Shown here piece after piece: positions 23,501 to 26,159 of a stretch of 26,159 bases of DNA. Below the pieces are notes generated by a model. The model made no database searches. It was not told where the DNA came from and was given only the letters and a program-made list of their open reading frames with translations. The stretch is taken from assembly GCA_019649035.1 (NCBI GenBank), contig BMAT01003225.1, positions 23,167 to 49,325 of the forward strand. Reading direction: 5' to 3'. A program made the position numbers and the translations under genes. Numbering within the stretch: position 1 is the first letter of the stretch; every line of letters begins with the position of its first letter. The DNA comes from Elysia marginata (Eukaryota; Mollusca; Gastropoda; Plakobranchidae).

Positions 23501-23654
23501 ACAGCAACTTCCAAAGCAGATAAAAACATGAGGATTCCCTCTTAATCTTAGATTATTCTCTCCTGGCAAAACTTGCATTTACAACAAAAGAACCTTAACT
23601 CAGTTTTTACTTCAGGTTGTAACAATACCTGAGGATTACAAGCCCGACTGGTGA
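2471..23654 (+). CDS. DNA2: DNA2 helicase/nuclease, 3' two thirds (19 exons; 5' end outside window)
   Basis: Known role of the family: DNA2 is a nuclear and mitochondrial enzyme combining a RecB-like single-strand nuclease with a 5'-3' superfamily 1 helicase. It trims long Okazaki flaps and resects broken DNA ends with RPA and BLM/WRN or Sgs1. Seen here: 19 GT-AG exons join in one frame to 738 codons. They contain the tail of the nuclease QxxxY motif, cysteines C82/C85/C91 spaced CX2CX5C, Walker A GFPGTGKTST (344-353), SYTHSAVDN, Walker B VDEAS (458-462), VGDPKQLPP (481-489), QYRMN (521-525), [12 protein letters not shown] (652-663) and LNVALTRAR (688-696). Order and spacing follow human DNA2 throughout, and no catalytic helicase residue looks changed. 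The nuclease D and ExK residues and the start codon must lie upstream. CDS is the joined exons listed separately; junctions are inferred from sequence, not from transcripts. Confidence 0.95.
2586..4259 (+). other. Intron, AT-rich, no known element
   Basis: No gene or recognisable transposon is seen in this 1.7-kb intron. There is a G9-10 run near 3152 and a small splice-flanked pseudo-exon at 3829-3893, described in the findings. The acceptor at 4258-4259 follows TACTCCCAATCTGGTAG. Confidence 0.7.
4260..4431 (+). CDS. DNA2: DNA2 exon: iron-sulfur cysteine cluster
   Basis: Residues 39-96 (both end codons split). LIQLRNRLA aligns with LLKLRNQMA of human DNA2. [18 protein letters not shown] holds C82, C85 and C91, matching human C393, C396 and C402. 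Those three, with a fourth cysteine near the N-terminus (outside the window), bind the [4Fe-4S] cluster that holds the nuclease domain together. The donor is AG|GTGAGT, a strong site. Confidence 0.95.
4432..5559 (+). other. Intron sequence upstream of the LINE fragment
   Basis: A long T run follows the donor (4449-4465). After that the sequence is AT-rich with no gene seen. The part from about 5080 to 5560 is somewhat more GC-rich and could be degraded 5' sequence of the retrotransposon that follows, but I find no convincing motif in it. Confidence 0.5.
5560..7200 (+). mobile_element. Degenerate non-LTR retrotransposon (LINE, CR1/L2/Jockey-like RT)
   Basis: A string of frame-broken fragments follows LINE ORF2 order. 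At 5608-5844 [28 protein letters not shown] and ILGDYSLQF match the AP-endonuclease (YRPP and GDFN blocks; the N of GDFN is now S). At 6130-6326 [37 protein letters not shown] matches the post-endonuclease HAP/PWY/RRxER block. At 6745-6800 [21 protein letters not shown] begins the reverse transcriptase, followed by HCTETSL (6875-6900) and [19 protein letters not shown] with [13 protein letters not shown] (6942-7040). GVP-stop-SSVLG (7134-7155) is a ruined GVPQGSVLG block. Stops and frameshifts make it a dead copy; it lies in the same direction as DNA2. Clade is inferred from RT motifs only. Confidence 0.85.
7201..7916 (+). other. Intron sequence after the LINE fragment
   Basis: No gene seen. 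It may include decayed 3' sequence of the retrotransposon. The acceptor GACTGTACCAG at 7915-7916 opens the next DNA2 exon. Confidence 0.5.
7917..8102 (+). CDS. DNA2: DNA2 exon: post-nuclease helical segment
   Basis: Residues 96-158. The [19 protein letters not shown] block aligns with the LEYFSLWCLMLTLESQS block of human DNA2, between the Fe-S cysteines and the beta-barrel domain. Entry is at 7917 after CCAG and exit at AG|GTGGGT. The 3' end of this exon and its donor are repeated downstream at 8118-8210. Confidence 0.92.
8081..8210 (+). repeat. Tandem copies of the exon 3' end and donor (39-41 bp unit)
   Basis: The exon end AACTCCAGCAGTCAGCAGAG plus donor recurs as AACTCTTCCAGTAGTCTGCA (8121), AACTCTACCAGTAGTCTACA (8160) and a start of AACTCTT (8199). 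Spacing is 41, 39 and 39 bp. The GT at the donor place survives in the first copy (AGAT|GTTTGT) and is lost in the second. Confidence 0.7.
8211..8955 (+). other. Intron with long T runs
   Basis: There are poly-T tracts at about 8502-8513 and 8531-8553. No gene is seen. Peptides that appear open here are low-complexity phenylalanine runs from poly-T. Confidence 0.7.
8956..9075 (+). CDS. DNA2: DNA2 exon: beta-barrel linker, part 1
   Basis: Residues 158-198. [20 protein letters not shown] aligns with the KSGSCIGNLIRMEHVKI region of human DNA2. The acceptor is CTTGTCCAG and the donor GA|GTAAGA is close to consensus. The donor falls inside GAGTAA; unspliced reading would stop there at once, which fixes the end at 9075. 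Confidence 0.9.
9076..9734 (+). other. Intron, no feature recognised
   Basis: This is AT-rich sequence with no repeats or open frames of note. The acceptor GTGAGTGTCCAG at 9734 has a poor pyrimidine tract but is the only AG that keeps the frame. Confidence 0.7.
9735..9878 (+). CDS. DNA2: DNA2 exon: beta-barrel (GD-V-V-S motif)
   Basis: Residues 198-246. [24 protein letters not shown] aligns with [24 protein letters not shown] in human DNA2, the stalk/beta-barrel segment joining the nuclease to the helicase. It ends VVD|AG with donor GTAATG. The split AG+N codon is shared with the next exon. Confidence 0.95.
9879..11035 (+). other. Intron containing a candidate microexon
   Basis: Mostly AT-rich. 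A 36-nt segment at 10187-10222 has strong splice sites on both sides and fits the phase of this intron (see findings). Longer open frames at 10214-10513 and 10813-11085 have no recognised family and no coding look, and are not called as genes. Confidence 0.6.
10187..10222 (+). CDS. Candidate 36-nt DNA2 cassette microexon
   Basis: TTTTTTTTAATCTTATGAACAG precedes it in outline (polypyrimidine, then CAG) and AAG|GTAAGC follows it. Inclusion after the exon ending at 9878 would read [12 protein letters not shown] and return to the AG+G codon of the next exon without shift. Vertebrate DNA2 has no matching insert, and skipping gives the better alignment (VVDRDYLH). It would therefore be an alternative exon or a chance pseudo-exon. 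Its centre forms an 8-bp hairpin, TCCACAAG/CTTGTGGA. Confidence 0.3.
11036..11161 (+). CDS. DNA2: DNA2 exon: beta-barrel end
   Basis: Residues 246-288. [14 protein letters not shown] and [14 protein letters not shown] align with STLFRLDQEE and LGNLSKLMEN of human DNA2. The acceptor is TTTCGTTTAG and the donor GG|GTAAGT is consensus. The 3' 70 bp or so and the donor region are repeated about 97-100 bp downstream. Confidence 0.93.
11093..11268 (+). repeat. Tandem duplication of exon 3' end and donor (about 97-100 bp apart)
   Basis: Exonic 11093-11170 is echoed at 11193-11267. CAAATCTCTCCAAA is at 11125 and again at 11222, and AAGTTTG follows the donor place in both. The second copy keeps the frame as [13 protein letters not shown] before a stop, but its donor is lost (GGTAAG has become GCTTAAG). 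It is a decaying intronic copy. Confidence 0.75.
11501..11580 (+). CDS. DNA2: DNA2 exon: segment before helicase 1A
   Basis: Residues 288-315. [15 protein letters not shown] aligns with KLRDLIIDFREPQF in human DNA2. The acceptor is TTAATTACAG and the donor is AAAG|GTGAGT. The exon is only 80 nt and both end codons are split. Confidence 0.93.
11581..12338 (+). other. Intron, no feature recognised
   Basis: This is AT-rich intronic sequence with an A9 run near 12082 and nothing else that I can name. Confidence 0.7.
12339..12391 (+). CDS. DNA2: DNA2 exon: helicase Q-motif (LNKPQR)
   Basis: Residues 315-332, [24 protein letters not shown] is identical to the Q-motif region of human DNA2, which contacts the adenine of ATP. 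The exon is only 53 nt. The acceptor is CTTTTTGATCAG and the donor AAG|GTAAAG. Confidence 0.95.
12392..13255 (+). other. Intron with a small hairpin
   Basis: CCAGATATT and AATATCTGG form a perfect 9-bp hairpin around an A-rich loop at 13117-13140. No gene or element is seen otherwise. Confidence 0.6.
13256..13304 (+). CDS. DNA2: DNA2 exon: first half of Walker A
   Basis: Residues 333-349, [17 protein letters not shown]. This is the beta strand leading to the P-loop (human KDYTLIVGMPGTG). The intron cuts inside the last glycine codon of GxPGTGKT, so the ATP-binding loop is assembled by splicing. The donor GTATGT is good. Confidence 0.95.
13305..14297 (+). other. Intron inside the Walker A motif
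   Basis: It contains a two-copy 60-bp tandem repeat (13693-13812). The open frame at 13602-13898 is not supported as coding; its peptide is an artefact of AT-rich repeats. Confidence 0.65.
13693..13812 (+). repeat. 60-bp tandem repeat, two copies
   Basis: GTCAAAACAGTTTCA at 13693 recurs as GTCAAAAACAGTTTCA at 13753. Both continue through TTAAT(T/C)ATAAA and a TATG region to AACCAAT, so the two units lie head to tail with several substitutions. Confidence 0.7.
14298..14413 (+). CDS. DNA2: DNA2 exon: Walker A lysine and motif Ia
   Basis: Residues 349-387. It begins with the rest of the glycine codon and [13 protein letters not shown]350 and T351 are the P-loop residues that bind the ATP phosphates and Mg. 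[17 protein letters not shown] is motif Ia, nearly identical to human [17 protein letters not shown]. The donor is AAG|GTAAAC. Confidence 0.97.
14414..15382 (+). other. Intron with a 32-33 bp repeat next to the donor
   Basis: Three imperfect units (GAATTTTGCTCC / GATTTTTTGCTG / GAATTTTGCTCC, each ending in TTTGAGA or similar) lie at about 14425-14520, close behind the donor. A GTTACCATGGCAAT sequence at 15148 resembles an RFX X-box. Nothing else is recognised. Confidence 0.6.
15383..15517 (+). CDS. DNA2: DNA2 exon: helicase 1A/1B segment
   Basis: Residues 388-432. [16 protein letters not shown] matches FLRLGQIQKVHPAI of human DNA2, and [12 protein letters not shown] matches ALLEELYNSQ. The acceptor is TTTCTCCAG, the donor GTAAGT, and both ends are in phase 0. 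Confidence 0.95.
15518..16091 (+). other. Intron, no feature recognised
   Basis: This is AT-rich with no repeats or coding look. The in-frame codons just before 16092 are the polypyrimidine/acceptor region. Confidence 0.7.
16092..16285 (+). CDS. DNA2: DNA2 exon: Walker B (motif II) and motif III
   Basis: Residues 433-497. [16 protein letters not shown] matches [26 protein letters not shown] is motif II; D459 and E460 coordinate Mg and activate water for ATP hydrolysis. [14 protein letters not shown] is motif III, coupling ATP hydrolysis to DNA movement. All expected residues are present. The exon is 194 nt and ends GCGAG|GTAGAA. Confidence 0.97.
16286..16719 (+). other. Intron, no feature recognised
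   Basis: Short AT-rich intron with acceptor GATATGCTCTCCCTAG. No element or frame of note. Confidence 0.7.
16720..16806 (+). CDS. DNA2: DNA2 exon: QYRMN motif
   Basis: Residues 497-526. [16 protein letters not shown] aligns with ALGMSESLFKRLEQNK, and LSMQYRMN with LTVQYRMN, the motif IV arginine region of Upf1-like SF1 helicases. The donor GTTGGG is weak, but it is the only one that keeps QYRMN joined in frame to the next exon. Confidence 0.93.
16807..17343 (+). other. Intron, no feature recognised
   Basis: AT-rich with homopolymer runs, ending in a strong T8 polypyrimidine tract and TTCCAG. No gene is seen. Confidence 0.7.
17344..17449 (+). CDS. DNA2: DNA2 exon: after QYRMN ([11 protein letters not shown])
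   Basis: Residues 526-561. [18 protein letters not shown] aligns with KIMSLSNKLTYEGKLECG of human DNA2. The donor GAG|GTAGGT is at 17450. The last 71 bp and the donor are duplicated directly downstream. Confidence 0.95.
17379..17548 (+). repeat. 85-bp tandem duplication of exon 3' end plus donor
   Basis: Copy 1 (17379-17463) spans the exon end and donor; copy 2 (17464-17548) is intronic. AGTGTGGAGATAC is at 17391 and 17476, and GTAGGT at 17450 and 17535, exactly 85 bp apart. Copy 2 can still encode [16 protein letters not shown], identical to the exon over 16 residues with only synonymous changes, then AVQ instead of VLE. Its only in-phase acceptor (CTGAAG at 17477) lacks a pyrimidine tract. 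Confidence 0.85.
17670..18361. mobile_element. MITE-like DNA transposon, pogo/Tigger-like, copy 1
   Basis: This is a 692-bp element with imperfect terminal inverted repeats: CAGTGGAAATCCGGATAAAG at the left, and CAGTGGAATCCGCAAGAAG read inward from the right, both continuing to GTCAA. It is flanked by TA on each side (17668-17669, 18362-18363). GTTGACTTTAA-type motifs recur near both ends. No transposase is seen; open frames of 95-99 codons at 17912-18273 on both strands look like chance. TA flanks and CAGTGGA ends suggest the Tc1/mariner-pogo group, by inference. Confidence 0.8.
18362..18724 (+). other. Rest of intron before the next DNA2 exon
   Basis: An A-rich stretch (18427-18465) follows the MITE. 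No gene is seen. Confidence 0.6.
18725..18799 (+). CDS. DNA2: DNA2 exon: helicase 2A start
   Basis: Residues 562-586. [24 protein letters not shown] aligns with the [21 protein letters not shown] region of human DNA2. It is 75 nt, phase 0 at both ends, with acceptor ATCCTCAG and donor CAG|GTGAGA. Confidence 0.9.
18800..19510 (+). other. Intron with a microsatellite
   Basis: A GA run passes into GGAC repeats at 18946-18998. The rest is AT-rich with no gene. Confidence 0.65.
18946..18998 (+). repeat. (GA)n/(GGAC)n microsatellite
   Basis: Seven or so GA units are followed by GAGGGAAGGA and then four GGAC units and a G6 run. It is a compound simple repeat. Confidence 0.9.
19511..19600 (+). CDS. 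DNA2: DNA2 exon: APE-N-TEA segment
   Basis: Residues 587-616. [30 protein letters not shown] aligns with [30 protein letters not shown]. The start at 19511 follows TTTTCTTCAACAAAACACAG. An earlier AG (19481) would add residues absent from the family. The donor is AAA|GTGAGG. Confidence 0.93.
19601..20212 (+). other. Intron, no feature recognised
   Basis: AT-rich, ending in TATGTTTCCTGCAG. No element or gene seen. Confidence 0.7.
20213..20395 (+). CDS. DNA2: DNA2 exon: motifs IVa and V
   Basis: Residues 617-677. [14 protein letters not shown] matches [38 protein letters not shown] matches [24 protein letters not shown]; this is motif V, with the QGRD residues that contact ATP and DNA. The exon is 183 nt, phase 0/0, with donor AAAAT|GTATGA. 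Confidence 0.97.
20396..21079 (+). other. Intron with a coding-like minus-strand stretch
   Basis: Only the minus-strand stretch at 20696-20971 stands out (separate entry). The acceptor TTCTTCTTCATTATTTTAG is strong. Confidence 0.6.
20696..20971 (-). pseudogene. Unidentified coding-like remnant, faintly HMG-box-like
   Basis: An open frame of 91 codons without an ATG start. Within it [20 protein letters not shown] followed by EKW loosely recalls the F-xx-KDK...GEKW pattern of HMG boxes, but the third helix is not recognisable. It could be a decayed transposon or retrocopy fragment, or chance. No function is proposed. Confidence 0.2.
21080..21226 (+). CDS. DNA2: DNA2 exon: helicase motif VI
   Basis: Residues 678-726. 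[21 protein letters not shown] matches [21 protein letters not shown], and LILVG follows; the R of TRAR is the arginine finger of motif [15 protein letters not shown] matches LEKLLNHLNSEK. Splicing at AAAT|GTATCC joins the last exon. If unspliced, reading runs on for 10 residues to TGA at 21257-21259. Confidence 0.95.
21227..22019 (+). other. First part of the last intron
   Basis: No gene is recognised. A more GC-rich patch at 21550-21700 reads open in two frames but matches nothing I know. AATAAA at 21980 could serve a transcript retaining this intron. Confidence 0.5.
22168..22861 (-). mobile_element. piggyBac-like non-autonomous element (694 bp)
   Basis: TTAA lies on both sides (22164-22167, 22862-22865), the target duplication of piggyBac elements. 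The ends are short inverted repeats: CTCACTTAGCAC at left and CTCACTTGCTAC read inward from right. TGGCGCAT/ATGCGCCA motifs recur in the right 120 bp, like subterminal transposase-binding repeats. It carries only a transposase N-terminus-like frame on the minus strand, so it is internally deleted. Confidence 0.8.
22292..22621 (-). pseudogene. piggyBac transposase N-terminal remnant
   Basis: The frame contains [33 protein letters not shown] and [12 protein letters not shown], then a lysine-rich tail ([10 protein letters not shown]) and a stop. Acidic D/E/S-rich N-termini are typical of piggyBac transposases; the DDD catalytic domain is absent. There is no ATG at the start of the open frame; the first in-frame methionine is inside the acidic stretch. 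Assignment rests on the TTAA-flanked context plus composition. Confidence 0.5.
23312..23615 (+). other. End of the last intron
   Basis: AT-rich, ending in CAGTTTTTACTTCAG, a good acceptor. No gene is seen. Confidence 0.7.
23616..23654 (+). CDS. DNA2: DNA2 last exon with stop
   Basis: Residues 727-738, [12 protein letters not shown], then TGA at 23652-23654. VVTIP aligns with LIIDLP near the human C-terminus, and the phase is right. The protein then ends about a dozen residues earlier than the human one. The exon has only 36 coding nt, so it rests on frame, acceptor and short similarity. Confidence 0.8.
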   Translation, partial: VVTIPEDYKPDW

Positions 23655-24090
23655 AGAAATTCTCAAGAGCTGATGTCTTCCTCTATAGCGTTCAAGGGTC
23701 TGAGTTTGAAGGTCACACGCCTCAAGTCCCAGAATTAATACTATTATTCAATCAAAGAGTCAACAAATGCAGTGGAGTTGACTTAAACCAATACTTATCT
23801 TATTCATTCAACAGAATTTATGATAAGCTCAATGGGACAAATTTTCAGCTTTTAGATTATATATAGTTTCAAAATAGCCTCGTCTTCCATTATTGTGTTT
23901 ACATGGTTACAGTGTTGTGAGTGTTTTTTTAGTTTGTGCTCTAACATTTTGTATTTTTTTTTGTTTTATTTACATTTCAAAAGTGACTACCTAGTTTCTT
24001 GAGATATTTGGTGCTCTAGACAGATGTAGGGTCAGGCGATTTTTATCTTCTCTGATGTTTTGGAATAAAAATTGCAGTTTTGTAGTTTAT
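23655..24090 (+). other. DNA2: DNA2 3' UTR (probable extent)
   Basis: It runs from the stop to just past the first AATAAA at 24064-24069, which is followed by a T/G-rich patch (GTTTTGTAG). An open frame at 23651-23866 overlaps the stop codon but begins with GTG and matches nothing; it is treated as UTR. A longer form could use AATAAA at 24643. Confidence 0.5.
24064..24069 (+). promoter_or_regulatory. Candidate poly(A) signal, proximal
   Basis: AATAAA about 410 bp after the DNA2 stop, with GTTTTGTAG downstream. Confidence 0.45.
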
Positions 24091-26159
24091 ACAAAAAGGT
24101 CAAACAGTGAACTGGGTCTGGAAAAATTCTGTTGATATCAGATACATTGACAGAACTTCTCTATGTTAAGACTGGCACTCGAAAATATCGAATAAGGAAT
24201 ATAATGGTCTTTTTTTGTCATCTCAGGGAACTCATTTTGATACTATTCTGACAAGCCTGTGAAATGTTTTGATAAAAAATAATGAAGTTTTGAAAAAATA
24301 TCTCTACCCTGAATATATACCAAATTACCATCAAATTATATAAAAGTTTAATTTTATTAAATCCACAAACCCTGTTATAATTTAAGGCTTTAAGGAAAAT
24401 TCTCACTTCCTTTAATTCTCTGCAAGTAATTGTTCAGATTGTCTTTGCAACTACAAAGAATTTTGCATTATTGGCATGTTGATTTTTCCCTATCAATGTG
24501 TTTTGTTGATTTTCTTCATAAATGTGTAGAGGTTTTGGACATTTTAGCACACTTGGTAATTTTAACTTATTTTCACTGACATTGTATATTTCTCTTGAAA
24601 AATGCCATAAAATTTCTGTGCAGTATGATTTAAAATGCACACAATAAAATTTTTTTGACACAATACAAACTTCGCCCCTTTTTTCAGTGGAATCTCTACG
24701 GTTTAGGGAACAATGTCACTTTTTATGTCCACCTTTCTTCTCCCCCATTTAACCTTTGTGATGGAGCTTTTGTCAATGGCCATCATTGGCAGTTTTGGTA
24801 AAAAAGTGGGGTAATTTGTATAATATTTTAAATATCGCTAAGCACCAATTTTAAATAACTCTCGTTAAATGACCCTTTTACGCACTGCAAAACAAGACAT
24901 GCATTGTATCATTATATGTTAGGTGGAATAGGAAAATCTGTGGATATTTGGACATACAAGAAGTCTGTCAGGTATGCATCTTGTCATAAAAAATGGGACG
25001 CTTGGCATAAGTTATAGGTCAAGAAAGGGTAAAATAGCATACTGGTATTTTGTACTCTAGAGTTTAAACCTGGGGTGGCTTTTGTAAAACCTACTATAAT
25101 ACAGGCATCTTCATTTAACTTGACGTTGCTGAACTCAATATCCAAGTTCTTTGGGTTTTTTTTTCCTTTGAACTTCCCCTTCGCATAATAAAAGTAAACA
25201 CTTGTATAAATTGATATTGCATTTGATCTTGAATTAGATAGAGCAGAGAGATAAAAACTATTGTTTTAACTCCTTGGTATAAATAGCCATATAGACCTAT
25301 CTTGCATAATGCATCTGGGGGAAACCAACAGCGATGAGTTTGATAAAGTGAGTTTTGTCTTTGTAATGCTAGATCTGTGACATAAAATAAACAAGGTGCT
25401 AAAGTGAAACCGGTCCTACTATGCCTATCACTGTATCAGTATTGCCAAACAAACCCTAGGTACATTCCACCCTTCTCCTTCTTTCTCTCTCCCTTGCTCA
25501 CGTCTTGTCAGTGTCAATAAAAGATGCCTGATGGCCACTTTATTACCCGATTGAACTAGTCATATTACTAGTCACTAGCCTTCACCCCTCTTACTAGTCT
25601 TAGTCTCACAATAGCGGATAGGCTAGATCTTAACTAATGCTAGAGTTATTGATAAACAGGTAAGCAGCTGAGACATTTCTTGCAGGCTGTTTAGGAAAAG
25701 GCCTACACACATGAAATTTATCATTTGATCAGAAACAAGCAGAGAAGCATCATTTTTGTTATGATTTTTCAGCAGGACTTATAAAAGATACTGATTGTCT
25801 ACCCAGTACTAGTCTACCATCGGGTGTACTTTTCAAAAGCCTGGCGTTTCTAAACCAATTTTAAATGGCAGATAGAAAGTAAACAACTAAGAAACTTAAA
25901 AGAAAAAATTGAACTTAATCTGATTAACTTAATGTACCAGATTACACAGTAAAATTGCCATTTTTTTCATTTGTGGTTAATATGACAATTTATTATTTGA
26001 GCAGTTCCAAAAGTTTGGCACACAAAAGGGGGACATAAGAGTCCAAAAATAAATTGTTACAAAGAATTAGATTTATGGCGCCGCGCCTCTTGTGTGCGTG
26101 TGTGTGGAAAGTGATGAGGGCAGAGAGTAGGTTAGTGCGGCGGCTAGTCTTTGTGGTTT
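24091..26159. other. Sequence downstream of DNA2, no gene recognised
   Basis: AT-rich to about 25440. From 25490 to 25640 ACTAGT recurs (around 25555, 25568 and 25592), and the final 90 bp is more GC-rich (GGCGCCGCGCC near 26078, then TG repeats). No exon, known element or RNA gene could be supported on either strand. Confidence 0.5.
24643..24648 (+). promoter_or_regulatory. Candidate poly(A) signal, distal
   Basis: AATAAA about 990 bp after the stop, followed by a T7 run. Confidence 0.35.

Noticed and set aside
23651..23866. 71-codon frame overlapping the DNA2 stop
   Set aside because: It starts with GTG in a different frame and resembles no DNA2 C-terminus; treated as 3' UTR.
1..26159. 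Prokaryotic-type systems, CRISPR arrays, tRNA or rRNA genes
   Set aside because: None seen on either strand; spliced exons, MITEs and LINE debris make this an animal nuclear locus.

Overview
This window is eukaryotic, AT-rich and mostly intronic. It carries the 3' two thirds of one multi-exon gene on the plus strand, an ortholog of DNA2 (DNA replication ATP-dependent helicase/nuclease). Nineteen exons can be placed between 2471 and 23654. All junctions are GT-AG and all phases are compatible. Together they give 2217 nt, which is 738 codons plus a stop. The human protein has about 747 residues from the equivalent point to its end, so the window appears to hold a complete C-terminal part with no exon missing. 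The start codon and most of the nuclease domain lie upstream, outside the window. Residue numbers below count from the first codon at 2471.

Layout: 1-2470 is upstream intron with no recognisable DNA2 exon. Exons at 2471-2585 and 4260-4431 carry the end of the RecB-like nuclease domain and three cysteines of the [4Fe-4S] cluster. Exons from 7917 to 12391 carry the linker/beta-barrel region. Exons from 13256 to 21226 carry the superfamily 1 helicase motifs: Walker A, Ia, Walker B, III, QYRMN, V and VI. A short last exon with the stop lies at 23616-23654, followed by a 3' UTR with candidate poly(A) signals and then about 2 kb of sequence in which I recognise no gene.

The introns hold mobile-element debris: a broken non-LTR retrotransposon (about 5560-7200, endonuclease and reverse-transcriptase fragments), two copies of a TA-flanked short inverted-repeat element (17670-18361 and about 22020-23311), and a 694-bp TTAA-flanked piggyBac-like element (22168-22861) inserted inside the second copy. 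The layering gives a relative order of insertion.

The most unusual feature is that several exon borders have been locally duplicated in tandem. The 3' ends of the exons at 7917, 11036 and 17344, with their splice donors, recur as decaying copies just inside the following intron. A 41-bp acceptor-like repeat precedes the exon at 2471. There is also a candidate 36-nt phase-preserving microexon at 10187-10222.

The retrotransposon type, intron sizes, base composition and DNA2 divergence suggest a marine invertebrate, perhaps a gastropod or other mollusc; this is inference with low certainty. I found no prokaryotic genes, CRISPR, operons or RNA genes, and nothing that supports a new multi-gene system. 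The interest lies in gene architecture and nested elements.
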